Assembly (NCBI RefSeq): GCF_004339675.1
Contig: NZ_SLVM01000001.1
Location: forward strand, 124,001-188,000
Length of the DNA: 64,000 nt
Reading direction: 5' to 3'
From: Rhodovulum steppense
GTDB taxonomy: Bacteria; Pseudomonadota; Alphaproteobacteria; Rhodobacterales; Rhodobacteraceae
This document shows positions 27,839 to 37,400 of this stretch, piece by piece. The notes beneath the pieces are model-generated. The model was not told where the DNA came from, did not search any database, and saw nothing but the letters and a program-made list of their open reading frames with translations. A program made the position numbers and the translations under genes. How positions within the stretch are numbered: the stretch's first letter is position 1; each line of letters starts with the position of its first letter.

Positions 27839-28717
27839 ATGTTTAATATTTTTATTGATGAGAGCGGAACTTACAAGGTCGATACGGCAGCTAAACGCGA
27901 GACCAATTACTTAGTATTATCAGCAGCAGCAGTACCGCTTGTTGATTGTGAGCGCCTTCGGAGCAAGCTTCGGGAAAGTGCGATATTCAAGACGAATGGA
28001 AAGCCGCTTCACTCGAAGAACATTAAGACGAGAACGCTTCTCGACGTCGCTGAGTTTATAGCAAGCGAGGACATTTACTTCTTTGCCGCAGTATCGTGCA
28101 AGGCAAGCGTTCTCGATCAAGGTCCTAAAACATGGGCGGAAAGATCTCGCAGCGACCACTTTGAGTATGCGAAAACAATTCACCGAATGCTTCTAGAGCG
28201 AGTTGGCGCGTTTTTTACAGAAATGACATGGAATGACAGAGACGCTCGCCTGAAAATGGCATCAGCGGAAATAACTGCAGAGCAGCATTCCGAAATCGAT
28301 ATGGTAAAGCTTAATGAGTATATTTCAAAATGCAGGAAAAAGCCATTAAACCAAAAAGTTGGGCAGTTAAAAGGCCTCCCATGCTGCGAAATAAAGCAAA
28401 AATCCAAAGAGGATGAACCACTTCTATTTTTGGCGGACATATTTGCTTACGGAGTAGGACAAACTCTCATCGACGGGGAGCGAAGATTCATCGAATCGGA
28501 CCTCATTAGATATTTGGGCGAACGAATCTGGCATAACGATGACGATGGGTCGTTCTTGGACAGAGGCATGCGCTTTATTCCAAGCGCCAGAGAGGTCTGC
28601 AAATCTCGGCGCCTCTTGCACCTATACACTCGCTCTCTCCCGTTGGAAATCTGTGACGCCCGGCAAGAAAAATCCAGACGTCAAGAGCAGGATGTTCCAT
28701 CAGAAATCCTTGAGTGA
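27839..28717 (+). CDS. DUF3800 domain-containing protein
   Basis: A 292-residue protein with the DUF3800 hallmarks: an N-terminal MFNIFIDESGTYK strand with acidic residues and a C-terminal ADIFAYGVGQ motif, as in predicted RNase H-like metal-dependent nucleases. Its function is unproven; family members are frequent in mobile and defence-associated regions. Composition differs sharply from neighbours: two sampled 60-base lines hold 24 and 23 G+C, where adjacent genes are about two-thirds G+C. It was probably acquired horizontally together with the ettA-brnTA insertion. No start alternative is better than 27839. Confidence 0.85.
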   Translation: MFNIFIDESGTYKVDTAAKRETNYLVLSAAAVPLVDCERLRSKLRESAIFKTNGKPLHSKNIKTRTLLDVAEFIASEDIYFFAAVSCKASVLDQGPKTWAERSRSDHFEYAKTIHRMLLERVGAFFTEMTWNDRDARLKMASAEITAEQHSEIDMVKLNEYISKCRKKPLNQKVGQLKGLPCCEIKQKSKEDEPLLFLADIFAYGVGQTLIDGERRFIESDLIRYLGERIWHNDDDGSFLDRGMRFIPSAREVCKSRRLLHLYTRSLPLEICDARQEKSRRQEQDVPSEILE

Positions 28718-28741
28718 TTTAAAAACGGCGTGAGCAACACC

Positions 28742-29140
28742 TCACACCGGCTCCCCGCTCGGCCCCTTGTCCTCGATCCCCTCGATCACCTTGGCCAGCC
28801 GCAATTGCGCATAGGCCTTCAGCACGTCGTTGATCAGCCCCTGGTAGCCCCGCCCGTTGGCGCGGTAGAACTTGGCCACCGGTTCCTCCAGCAGCAGGGT
28901 GACCTTCACCTTCTTCGGCTGTTTCGGGTAGATCTCGGGCAGCATGTGCCAGGCGTCGGGGACGTGCAGCGCCTCCATCTCGCGGCCATAGACGAACATG
29001 TGCAGCCGCATCACCGCCTCTTGTGCGGCGGCCAGGTCGCGCAGCTCGCGCTTGCCCAGCCTGCGGTCGTCGCGCGGGCGGATCGGGTGCGGGTCCAGAA
29101 AATGGTCCTGCTCGAAAAGCGGGTCGTCGGTGTCGGTCAT
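28742..29140 (-). CDS. BrnA-type (DUF4415-like) solitary antitoxin family protein
   Basis: A 132-residue protein with a BrnA-like ribbon-helix-helix in the C-terminal half (KVKVTLLLEEPVAKFYRA followed by NGRGYQGLINDVLKAYAQL). The N-terminal half (DHFLDPHPIRPRDDRRLGK) differs from the compact BrnA at 27349. No BrnT-like toxin is adjacent on its strand, so it is either an orphan regulator or a relic of a second module. Its upstream side holds three tandem 11-bp repeats that could be its binding site. Confidence 0.8.
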   Translation of the reverse strand: MTDTDDPLFEQDHFLDPHPIRPRDDRRLGKRELRDLAAAQEAVMRLHMFVYGREMEALHVPDAWHMLPEIYPKQPKKVKVTLLLEEPVAKFYRANGRGYQGLINDVLKAYAQLRLAKVIEGIEDKGPSGEPV

Positions 29141-29210
29141 GGCGGGTCCTTTCCTTCGGGCCAGACTGCCCGCAAAGGGTTAACGCCGGGCGGCGGGACC
29201 GTGCGGGGGT

Positions 29211-29243
29211 CATATGGAATTCATATGGAATTCATATGGAAAT
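29211..29243. repeat. Three tandem 11-bp repeats
   Basis: CATATGGAATT occurs twice and CATATGGAAAT once, head to tail without spacers. The 11-bp period is close to one turn of DNA, so the units present the same face. It lies 70 bp upstream of the solitary antitoxin gene and about 180 bp upstream of cspA. It could be an operator array for the antitoxin-type protein, or slippage-generated DNA. Confidence 0.7.
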
Positions 29244-29424
29244 CCGATATGCGGGGCTGCGGTGTTAATTTCCTTGCATCGACTCGCCTCTTGGCCCATA
29301 ACACACTGGCGACGTTACGACTTTCGACCACTGTCTTCCGATCACGGCTGTCAGTACCTCGATCGACGACTGACGTGCCGAACCGCTGCATTCCCGCGAG
29401 CGGCAGATGACAGGAGACAGACGG

Positions 29425-29631
29425 ATGGCCACTGGCACCGTGAAATGGTTCAACGAAACAAAGGGTTACGGCTTCATCGCTCCCGATGGCGGCAAGAAGG
29501 ACGTGTTCGTCCACATCACCGCCCTGGAACGCGCCGGCCTGCGCACCCTGGCCGACAACCAGAAAGTGACGTTCGACATCGAATCCGGCCGCGACGGCCG
29601 CGAAAGCGCGACGAACATCTCGCTGGCCTGA
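29425..29631 (+). CDS. Cold-shock protein (CspA family)
   Basis: A 68-residue single cold-shock domain with the RNA-binding motifs KGYGFI and DVFVHI (RNP1/RNP2). It acts as an RNA chaperone. The start at 29425 is set by the conserved [10 protein letters not shown]; the upstream in-frame ATG at 29407 is not needed, and AGGAGA precedes by about 11 bases. About 180 bp of non-coding sequence before it may be the long structured leader usual for cold-shock genes. A clear terminator follows. Confidence 0.97.
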   Translation: MATGTVKWFNETKGYGFIAPDGGKKDVFVHITALERAGLRTLADNQKVTFDIESGRDGRESATNISLA

Positions 29632-29655
29632 TCGCCAAGGCATTGAGAATTCAGC

Positions 29656-29684
29656 AAAAGGGCGCCCCTCGGGGGTGCCCTTTT
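29656..29684 (+). terminator. Rho-independent terminator of the cold-shock gene
   Basis: A stem of AAAAGGGCGCCCC with GGGGGTGCCCTTTT, short loop, one internal G-T pair, ends in TTTT. It lies 25 bp after the csp stop codon. Confidence 0.85.
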
Positions 29685-29705
29685 CGCATTGTCCCGCAGC
29701 CCGCG

Positions 29706-29734
29706 TTGACCGGAAACCGGACTCGGTGTAGGCG
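29706..29734 (+). promoter_or_regulatory. Candidate promoter of the TRAP operon
   Basis: TTGACC (29706-29711), 17-bp spacer and TAGGCG (29729-29734). The -35 is good and the -10 weak. It lies just after the csp terminator and about 90 bp before dctP. Confidence 0.35.
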
Positions 29735-29821
29735 AGAGCGGGGTGACAGGGGACGCCCGAGGGGACCGCGCGCGGACGGCCTGGCCCGCGCCGAACCGTG
29801 CTTCGGACAGGGGGGATATCC

Positions 29822-30862
29822 ATGAAACTCAATCACTTGGTCGCAGCGCTGATCGCGAGCGCCGCCACGCTCTGGGCGACCGGAGCGGCCCTTGCGCAGG
29901 ACTACAGGTTCAAGCTGCACCATTTCCTCGGCGCCAACTCCCCCACCCAGACCGAGACGCTGGAACCCTGGGCCCGCGCGGTCGAGGAAAATTCCGGCGG
30001 CAAGGTGAAGATCGAGATCTACCCCGCCATGACGCTGGGCGGGCGCCCGCCGGAACTTATCAACCAGGTGCGCGACGGGGTGGTGGATCTGGTCTGGACC
30101 GCGAACGGCTATACGCCGGGGCTGTTCCCGCGGACCGAAGTCATTGAATTGCCGTTCGTTTATCTCAACGATCCCGGCGCGGCGAACCTTGCCCTGCACG
30201 AGATGTTCGAGACCGATCTGAAACCCGATTTCCCCGGTGTCGAGGTGATGTTCCTGCATGTCCATGCCGGCCATGCGATCGTGATGCGCGATGCCGAGAT
30301 CCGCAGCCCGGCCGATTTCGCGGGCCGCAAGATGCGCATCCCCACCCGCACCGGCGCCTGGGTGCTGGAGGCGCTGGGCGCGGTACCGGTGGCGATGCCG
30401 GTGCCCGACCTGCCGCAGGCGATGTCCAAGGGCGTTGTCGAGGGCGCGCTGATCCCGTTCGAGATCGTGCCCGCGCTGAAATTGCAGGAACAGGCCGGGC
30501 AATATGTCGAACTGGCCGACCGCACCCGGCTGGGCACCCTGTCCTTCCAGATGTCGATGAACAAGGCACGCTGGGACAGCCTGCCGCCCGAGATCCAGCA
30601 GGCATTCCGCGATGCCTCGGGGCCGGACTGGCTGGCCGAACTGGGGCGCATCTGGCGCGGCACCGAGGATGGCGGCATCGCCATGGCCGAGGCTGCGGGC
30701 AGGAGCCATGTCACCCTGACCGACGAGGAAACCGCCGCCTTCCGCACGGTGCTGGAGCCGGTGGTGGAGCGCTGGATCGCGGATGTCTCGGCCAGGGGCA
30801 TCGACGGGACGGCGCTGGTCGACCGGGCGCGGGACCTGATCGCGAAGCACGGGACCGAGTGA
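29822..30862 (+). CDS. dctP: TRAP transporter solute receptor (DctP family)
   Basis: A 346-residue periplasmic binding protein. The signal peptide ends at ALAQ (about residue 23). The conserved DctP features are present: the HHFLGANSPTQT start of lobe 1, the inter-lobe region DFAGRKMRIPTRTG with the carboxylate-binding Arg (near residue 178), and GVVEGALIPFE. It captures an organic acid for the DctQM permease; the ligand cannot be read from sequence. The stop overlaps the next start (TGATG). It is the first gene of dctPQM. Confidence 0.93.
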   Translation: MKLNHLVAALIASAATLWATGAALAQDYRFKLHHFLGANSPTQTETLEPWARAVEENSGGKVKIEIYPAMTLGGRPPELINQVRDGVVDLVWTANGYTPGLFPRTEVIELPFVYLNDPGAANLALHEMFETDLKPDFPGVEVMFLHVHAGHAIVMRDAEIRSPADFAGRKMRIPTRTGAWVLEALGAVPVAMPVPDLPQAMSKGVVEGALIPFEIVPALKLQEQAGQYVELADRTRLGTLSFQMSMNKARWDSLPPEIQQAFRDASGPDWLAELGRIWRGTEDGGIAMAEAAGRSHVTLTDEETAAFRTVLEPVVERWIADVSARGIDGTALVDRARDLIAKHGTE

Positions 30863-31380
30863 TGAGCGACGCCGCGCTGGCCGGGCGGCGGGGCTTCGCC
30901 GCGCTGGTCGCGGCGCTGGTCACCGGCTGGGCGCTGATCGGCGGGCTGGTGCTGGTCGCGGTGATCGCGATGAACGTGGTCTCGGTGGTCGGCGGCGTGG
31001 TCTGGAAGCCCTTTGCCGGCGATTTCGAGATGACGCAGGTTGGCGTTGCGGTTGCGGTCTTTGCCTTCCTGCCCTGGTGCCAGTTGACCCGCGCCAATGT
31101 CAGCGCCGACATCTTCACCATGCGCGCTTCGCCGCGCTGGGTGGCGCGGCTGGGGCTGGTGGCCTCTGCCGTTGCGCTGGTCTTTGCCGCGCTGCTGCTG
31201 TGGCGGATGTCGCAGGGCATGGCCGACCAGCGCGCCTATGGCAGCACCACCACGATCCTGCAATTCCCGGTCTGGATCGCCTTCGTGCCGGTGCTGGTCT
31301 CGCTGGCGCTTCTGGCGCTGGCAAGCCTTGTGACGCTGTTCGAGGATGCACGCGCCGCGCGCCGGGGCGCCGATGGCTGA
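30862..31380 (+). CDS. dctQ: TRAP transporter small permease (DctQ family)
   Basis: A 172-residue membrane protein with four predicted helices, the normal number for DctQ. The conserved WCQLTRANVSADIF region lies between the second and third. It links the receptor to the large permease. The ATG at 30862 overlaps the dctP stop; a GTG three bases earlier is also possible. The 3' end overlaps dctM by 8 bp. Confidence 0.9.
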   Translation: MSDAALAGRRGFAALVAALVTGWALIGGLVLVAVIAMNVVSVVGGVVWKPFAGDFEMTQVGVAVAVFAFLPWCQLTRANVSADIFTMRASPRWVARLGLVASAVALVFAALLLWRMSQGMADQRAYGSTTTILQFPVWIAFVPVLVSLALLALASLVTLFEDARAARRGADG

Positions 31381-32731
31381 GGCGCTGTCGCTGGGGCTGA
31401 CGGGGCTTGCGGCGCTGGTCGTGCTGATCGCGCTGCGCATGCCCATCGCCTATGCGATGATCCTGGTGGGCGGTGTCGGGATCGTGGCGCTGAACGGGCC
31501 TGCGCTGATGCTGAACCAGCTCAAGACGCTGGCCTGGGGACAGTTCTCGATCTACGACCTGTCGGTGGTGCCGATGTTCGTGCTGATGGGCGCGCTGGCG
31601 GCCCGCGCGGGGCTGTCGGCGGCGCTGTTCCGGGCGGGCAATGCCTGGCTTGGCTGGATGCGCGGCGGCACGGCGATGGCGGCGATCGCGGCCTGCGCGG
31701 GCTTCGGGGCGGTCTGCGGCTCGTCGCTGGCGACCGCCTCCACCATGGGCAAGGTCGCGCTGCCCGAGTTGAAGCGCTCGGGCTATTCGGGCGCGCTGGC
31801 GACCGGCACGCTGGCGGCGGGGGGCGTTCTGGGCATCCTGATCCCGCCTTCGGTGGTGCTGATCGTCTATGCGATCCTCGTCGAGGCGAATATCGTCACG
31901 ATGTTCCTGGCCGCGATGCTGCCCGCCGCGCTGGCGGTTGTGCTGTTCCTGCTGACCATCGCCGCCTATGTCGCGATCCGCCCCGGCGCGGGGCCTGCGG
32001 CGGGGGCGGCGGATCGGGCCGAGTTCCGCGCGGCCACGCTGGGCGTCCTGCCGGTGCTGGGGATCTTTGCGCTGGTGCTGGGGGGGATCTATGCGGGGTT
32101 CTATAACCCGACCCCGGGGGCCGCGGTCGGGGTGGCGCTGGTCTGGCTTTACGGCGCGCTGCGCGGGCGGCTGCGGCTGGGCGAGATGCGCGCCGCGCTG
32201 CTTGAGACCGCCTCGATCACCGGGATGATCTACCTGATCCTGCTGGGCGCGGAACTGATGAAGATCTTCCTGTCCCGCGCGGGCCTGCCGCAGGCCGCGG
32301 CCGAGTGGATTCTGGCAACGGGCATGGCGCCGATGACCGTTCTGGTACTGGTGCTGCTGGCGCTGATCCTGCTGGGCTGCCTGATGGACAGCCTGTCCAT
32401 GATTCTTCTGGTGGTGCCGTTCTTCTGGCCGGTGCTGGTCGAGATCAATGGCGGGCCGTGGCAGGGCGCCGAAGGGGCGGGCTTCGGGATGAGCACCGAG
32501 GATCTGAAGATCTGGTTCGGCATCCTCGCGCTGGTCGTGGTGGAACTTGGCCTCATCACGCCGCCGGTGGGGATGAATGTCTTCGTGATCTCGGCCATGG
32601 CGCGGGGCACGCCGATGATCGACACCTTCAAGGGCGTTGCGCCGTTCTTCGGGGCGGAGTTGTTGCGGGTCGGGCTGTTGCTGGCCTTTCCGGCGCTGGT
32701 GCTGTGGCTGCCGCGGGTGGTCGGCGGATAG
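31373..32731 (+). CDS. dctM: TRAP transporter large permease (DctM family)
   Basis: A 452-residue membrane protein with about 12-13 hydrophobic segments. Conserved elements are RMPIAYAMILVG, the CGSSLATASTMGKVALPE segment near residue 120, GVLGILIPPS and the C-terminal ITPPVGMNVFVIS. It is the Na+-coupled translocating subunit. It starts inside dctQ. The three genes form a tight operon; the substrate is not identifiable. Confidence 0.95.
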   Translation: MAEALSLGLTGLAALVVLIALRMPIAYAMILVGGVGIVALNGPALMLNQLKTLAWGQFSIYDLSVVPMFVLMGALAARAGLSAALFRAGNAWLGWMRGGTAMAAIAACAGFGAVCGSSLATASTMGKVALPELKRSGYSGALATGTLAAGGVLGILIPPSVVLIVYAILVEANIVTMFLAAMLPAALAVVLFLLTIAAYVAIRPGAGPAAGAADRAEFRAATLGVLPVLGIFALVLGGIYAGFYNPTPGAAVGVALVWLYGALRGRLRLGEMRAALLETASITGMIYLILLGAELMKIFLSRAGLPQAAAEWILATGMAPMTVLVLVLLALILLGCLMDSLSMILLVVPFFWPVLVEINGGPWQGAEGAGFGMSTEDLKIWFGILALVVVELGLITPPVGMNVFVISAMARGTPMIDTFKGVAPFFGAELLRVGLLLAFPALVLWLPRVVGG

Positions 32732-32789
32732 CCGGTTGCGGGGCGCGGCGGGGCGGGCTAACGGACGGCCCGAACATGCGGAGGGGACC

Positions 32790-33296
32790 ATGGGTCATAT
32801 CGTTCTGGTGACGGGGGGCGCACGGTCGGGCAAGAGCACCCGGGCCGAGGCGCGGGTCTCTGCCCTGCCGGGCGAGCGGGTCTATATCGCCACCGCCCGG
32901 CCCGATGATGCCGAGATGCGCGAGCGCATCGCCCGCCATGCCGCCCGGCGCGGCGCGGGGTGGGTCACGGTCGAAGAACCGCTGGACCTGGTCGGTGCGC
33001 TGGCGCGCAGCGACGGGCGCGGGCCGCGGCTGGTCGATTGCCTGACGCTGTGGCTGGCCAACCTGATGTTCGCGGGCCGCGACTGGGAGCCCGAGGCCGC
33101 GGCGCTGGTCGCGGCGCTGGCGCGCCAGCAAGGCCCGGTGGTGCTGGTCTCGAACGAGGTGGGCATGGGGATCGTGCCCGAGAACGCGCTGGCACGCGCC
33201 TTCCGCGATGCGCAGGGCTGGCTGAACCAGCGCGTTGCGGAGGCAGCGGACGAGGTGGAATTCGTGGTCTCGGGCCTGCCGCTGAAGGTGAAGTAA
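32790..33296 (+). CDS. cobU: Adenosylcobinamide kinase / adenosylcobinamide-phosphate guanylyltransferase
   Basis: A 168-residue bifunctional enzyme (also named cobP) for nucleotide loop assembly of cobalamin. The P-loop is GGARSGKST (residues 9-17), the second hallmark VDCLTLWLANLM lies near residue 80, and VVLVSNEVGMGIVP near residue 112. It uses GTP or ATP to phosphorylate, then guanylylates, adenosylcobinamide. The start at 32790 follows GAGGGG by 5 bases. It stands alone here, separate from btuB-btuF-cobQ 24 kb away. Confidence 0.95.
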   Translation: MGHIVLVTGGARSGKSTRAEARVSALPGERVYIATARPDDAEMRERIARHAARRGAGWVTVEEPLDLVGALARSDGRGPRLVDCLTLWLANLMFAGRDWEPEAAALVAALARQQGPVVLVSNEVGMGIVPENALARAFRDAQGWLNQRVAEAADEVEFVVSGLPLKVK

Positions 33297-33431
33297 CCCC
33301 GTCAGCGGTCGAAAGCGCGCGGCCCGGCTTCGGTCAGCCGCTCCAGACTCCGAACCCGGGCGCGAAAGCGGTGACCCGAGCGATAACCGCTTGACGCCCG
33401 CCAAGCACAAAACTAAGCAAGTTGCTGGCTT

Positions 33432-33505
33432 GGCGAGTTGGCGGAGTGGTTACGCAGCGGATTGCAAATCCGTGTACGCCGGTTCGATTCCGGCACTCGC
33501 CTCCA
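33432..33505 (+). tRNA. tRNA-Cys (GCA)
   Basis: A 74-base cloverleaf. The acceptor stem GGCGAGT pairs with ACTCGCC, the anticodon stem-loop is GGATTGCAAATCC with anticodon GCA, the T-loop is GGTTCGATTCC, and CCA is encoded. Its 3' end directly abuts the integrase remnant. Confidence 0.96.
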
Positions 33506-33512
33506 TTTTATT

Positions 33513-33782
33513 CTAAATCATAGGGTTAGCGACTGAACGGTCGGGGGTCAGAACCCTCAGCATCGGTCCCTGCCGATGCGCCAGCCTGAGCCGGCAGTCA
33601 TCGAACTTCCTGTCCACCTCTAAGGTGGCGACGCGCACCCGGCGCACGGCCTCGGCTTCGTCGCGAGTCCTCAGCGAGAAGGTTTCCTCCGCTTTTCCGT
33701 TGGTGTCAGCCATGTCTTGGGGGAGCACTGCGCAGTGGTAGTAGGCAGCTCCGCGACAGAAGAGTCGGGTATGTACGGGCAT
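33513..33782 (-). pseudogene. Truncated phage-type integrase (N-terminal DUF6538-like fragment)
   Basis: An 89-residue reading frame resembling the DUF6538 N-terminal domain of tyrosine recombinases: LFCRGAAYYHCAVLPQDM, then TFSLRTRDEAEAVRRVRVAT and a terminal helix. Everything downstream, including the core-binding and catalytic domains, is missing. The frame stops at 33513, eight bases from the encoded CCA of tRNA-Cys. Integrases of this type use tRNA 3' ends as attachment sites, so this is probably the relic of an element once integrated here. GC content is lower than in neighbours. Confidence 0.65.
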
Positions 33783-33882
33783 CTTCTTGAGGCGCTCCAC
33801 TGCAACACCTCAGCACGATTGCCTTGGACAAGACGCCTTCTTTTCCTGTAAGTTACTGATCCGCAATGCCGAAAATGCGGTA

Positions 33883-33958
<76 letters not shown>

Positions 33959-33991
33959 GACCTTGCGGCACCCTTCGGCACCGCCCGGCAG

Positions 33992-34020
33992 TCTCTATGA
34001 AAGTGGCGGGGCGAGATCAA
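33992..34020 (-). promoter_or_regulatory. Candidate tRNA-Ala promoter
   Basis: On the minus strand TTGATC (34015-34020), a 17-bp spacer and TAGAGA (33992-33997) lie about 35 bp upstream of the mature tRNA 5' end, followed by a GC-rich discriminator, as expected for a stringently controlled stable-RNA promoter. Confidence 0.45.
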
Positions 34021-34372
34021 GCAAAAAAACGCATGAAGGCCGAACCAGGCGCCCGGCCGGGCCTTGGGCGTCTCGATGACGCGGGCGACGGCTCTAGGGT
34101 CATGTCGTGCCGAGCCGCAGTCCTGTCTTCGTCGATCCGGGACACGGCGTTGAAGACAGGGGGGCGACCCTGCCGCTCACATCCCGAAATGCCGCATGGG
34201 TCCCGGCCAGAATGACCAAAGCCAAGGGGCGCGTCGTGGGGCGGCGCCTTCCCCGGTTCGCGTCGCCCGTGGGCCAGGATACCGCAACACGGGGCAATGC
34301 ACGGCATCGGCATGCGCCAGCGGGTCCGGCTGCGATCACGCGTACGGGCGCGAACTTGCGGCGCGTTCATAA
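34021..34372. other. Non-coding stretch upstream of metH
   Basis: Between the tRNA-Ala promoter and the palindromes before metH I see no supported gene. The open frames here have no recognisable features, and neither a cobalamin-riboswitch core nor a convincing SAM/SAH riboswitch can be made out. Confidence 0.5.
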
Positions 34373-34407
34373 TCATCGTGACGAAGATGAATTGGACTCG
34401 GGTCCAA
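34373..34407. promoter_or_regulatory. Two inverted repeats just upstream of metH
   Basis: TCATC-N8-GATGA (34373-34377 and 34386-34390) is followed by a perfect 6-bp repeat TTGGAC-TCGG-GTCCAA (34392-34407) ending 11 bases before the metH start. The local AT-rich patch looks like a promoter. These could be operators for a methionine-cycle regulator or a hairpin over the leader; the factor is unknown. Confidence 0.45.
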
Positions 34408-34418
34408 CAAGGCTCTAG

Positions 34419-37400
34419 ATGCCAGCCATGACGCAGATCGCACCCTCCCCCGCCCGTCCTGTCCTGTCGCCCGTCTTCGACGCGATCCGCGATGCCGCGC
34501 GCGAACGGATCCTGATCCTGGACGGGGCGATGGGCACCCAGATCCAGAAGCTTGGCCTGAGCGAGGGCGATTTCACCGGCTGCGGCGGCGGCTGCGCCTG
34601 TCATGTCCACAGCGACAAGCCGCAGAAGGGCAATAACGACCTTCTGAACCTGACCCGGCCCGACGTGATCGAGGACATCCATTACCGCTATGCGATGGCC
34701 GGGGCGGATATCGTCGAGACCAACACCTTTTCCTCGACCACCATCGCACAGGCCGATTACGGGCTGGAGGACAGGGTCTTTGCGCTGAACGAGGCGGGCG
34801 CGCGGCTGGCGCGGGCCGCGATGGACCGCGCCGCGGCCGAGGACGGGCGGCGGCGGTTCGTGGCGGGCGCGCTGGGTCCGACGAACCGCACGGCATCCAT
34901 CAGCCCGGATGTGAACGATCCGGGCTATCGCGCCGTCACCTTCGACGATCTGCGGGTGGCCTATGGCGAGCAGATCCGCGGGCTGATCGCGGGGGGCGTC
35001 GATCTGATCCTGATCGAGACGATCTTCGACACGCTCAACGCCAAGGCCGCGATCTTCGCCTGCGAGGAGGTCTTTGCCGAAACCGGCCTGCGGCTGCCGG
35101 TGATGATCTCGGGCACGATCACGGATCTGTCGGGGCGCACGCTGTCGGGCCAGACGCCCACCGCCTTCTGGCATTCGGTGCGCCATGCCCGGCCGCTGAC
35201 CGTGGGGCTGAACTGCGCGCTGGGGGCGGATGCGATGCGCCCGCATCTGGCGGAACTGGCGGGCATCGCCGACACGCTGATCTGCGCCTATCCCAATGCC
35301 GGGCTGCCCAACGAGATGGGCGAATACGACCAGACGCCCGAGGAAATGGCGGCGCTGGTCGCGGATTTCGCGCGCGAAGGGCTGGTCAATGTAGTGGGCG
35401 GCTGCTGCGGCTCGACCTATGACCATATCGCCGCGATCGCGCGGGCGGTGCAGGGCCTTGCTCCCCGGACCGTGCCGCAGATCGCGCCGCGGATGCGGCT
35501 GTCGGGGCTGGAGCCCTTCACGCTGACCCCCGACATCCCCTTCGTGAATGTGGGCGAGCGGACCAACGTCACCGGCTCGGCCCGGTTCCGCAAGCTCATC
35601 AAGGAAAAGGACTACGCCGCCGCGCTGGATGTCGCGCGCGATCAGGTCGAGAACGGCGCCCAGATCATCGACGTGAACATGGACGAGGGGCTGATCGACT
35701 CCAAGGCCGCGATGGTCGATTTCCTGAACCTCGTCGCCGCCGAACCCGATATCGCGCGGGTGCCGGTTATGATCGACAGTTCCAAATGGGAGGTGATCGA
35801 GGCCGGCCTGAAATGCGTTCAGGGCAAGCCCGTGGTCAACTCGATCTCGCTGAAGGAGGGGGAGGCGGCATTCCTGGAACAGGCGCGGCTGTGCCGAGCC
35901 TATGGCGCGGCGGTCGTCGTGATGGCCTTTGACGAGGCGGGCCAGGCCGATACCGAGGATCGCAAGGTCGAGATCTGCGCCCGCGCCTATCGGCTGCTGA
36001 CCGAGGTCGCGGGGCTTGCGCCCGAGGACATCATCTTTGACCCCAACATCTTCGCGGTGGCCACCGGCATCGAGGAGCATGACAATTACGGCGTCGATTT
36101 CATCGAGGCCGCGCGCCGCATCCGCGCCGATTGCCCGCATGTGCATGTCTCGGGCGGCGTGTCGAACCTGTCCTTCAGCTTCCGCGGCAACGAGCCCGTG
36201 CGCGAGGCGATGCATGCGGTCTTCCTGTTCCATGCCATCAAGGCGGGGATGGATATGGGCATCGTCAATGCCGGTCAGCTGGCGGTCTATGAATCGATCA
36301 ACCCCGAATTGCGCGAAGCCTGCGAGGATGTGGTTCTGAACCGCCGCAAGGACGGGACCGAGCGGCTGCTGGAGATCGCGGAACGCTACCGCGGCCAGGG
36401 CGGCGGCGCGGCGCGAGAAAAGGATCTGCGCTGGCGCGAACTGCCCGTGGACAAGCGGCTGGAACATGCGCTGGTCAACGGCATCACCGAGTTCATCGAG
36501 GCCGACACCGAGGAGGCGCGGCTGGCCGCCACGCGCCCGCTGGACGTGATCGAAGGCCCGCTGATGGCGGGGATGAACGTGGTGGGCGACCTGTTCGGCG
36601 CGGGCAAGATGTTCCTGCCGCAGGTGGTGAAATCGGCCCGCGTGATGAAACAGGCGGTCGCCGTGCTGTTGCCCCACATGGAGGCCGAAAAGGCGGGCTC
36701 CGGTCGGCAGGCGGCGGGCAAGGTGCTGATGGCGACCGTCAAGGGCGACGTGCACGATATCGGCAAGAACATCGTCGGCGTGGTTCTGGCCTGCAACAAT
36801 TACGAGATCATCGACCTGGGCGTGATGGTGCCCGCCGAGAAGATCCTCAAGGTCGCGCGCGAGGAAGGGGTGGACGTGATCGGCCTGTCGGGGCTCATCA
36901 CGCCCTCGCTGGACGAGATGGTTCACATGGCCGCCGAGATGGAGCGCGAGGGATTTGACATTCCGCTGCTGATCGGGGGCGCGACCACCAGCCGGGTGCA
37001 TACGGCCGTCAAGATCGCGCCCTCCTACCGGCGCGGGCAGGCGATCTATGTCACGGATGCCAGCCGCGCGGTGGGCGTTGTCTCGTCGCTGCTGTCCGAG
37101 GGCCAGCGCGAGGGTTATGTGGCGGGCATCCGAGAGGAATATCGCGACATCGCCGAGAAACATGCCCGCGGCGAGGCCACCAAGGCACGGCTGCCGCTGG
37201 CGGCGGCGCGGGCGAATGCGCTGCGGCTGGACTGGGCGGGGCATGCGCCGGTGCGGCCCGCGATGCTGGGCACGCGGGTTCTGGACGACTGGGATCTGGC
37301 GGAGCTTGCCCGCTATATCGACTGGACGCCCTTCTTCCACAGTTGGGAATTGCGCGGGGTATTCCCCCGCCTGCTGGACGATCCCGAAAAGGGCGCCGCG

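Noticed and set aside
29211-29243. CRISPR-like repeats
   Set aside because: Units are 11 bp and contiguous with no spacers, so this is a tandem repeat, not an array.
29706-29734. Treating the TRAP promoter as established
   Set aside because: The -35 is convincing but the -10 is weak, so it is kept only as a low-confidence candidate.
33959-34418. Cobalamin or SAM riboswitch before metH
   Set aside because: No B12-box core (GCCACTG) or conserved SAM/SAH aptamer segments found in the 460-bp region.
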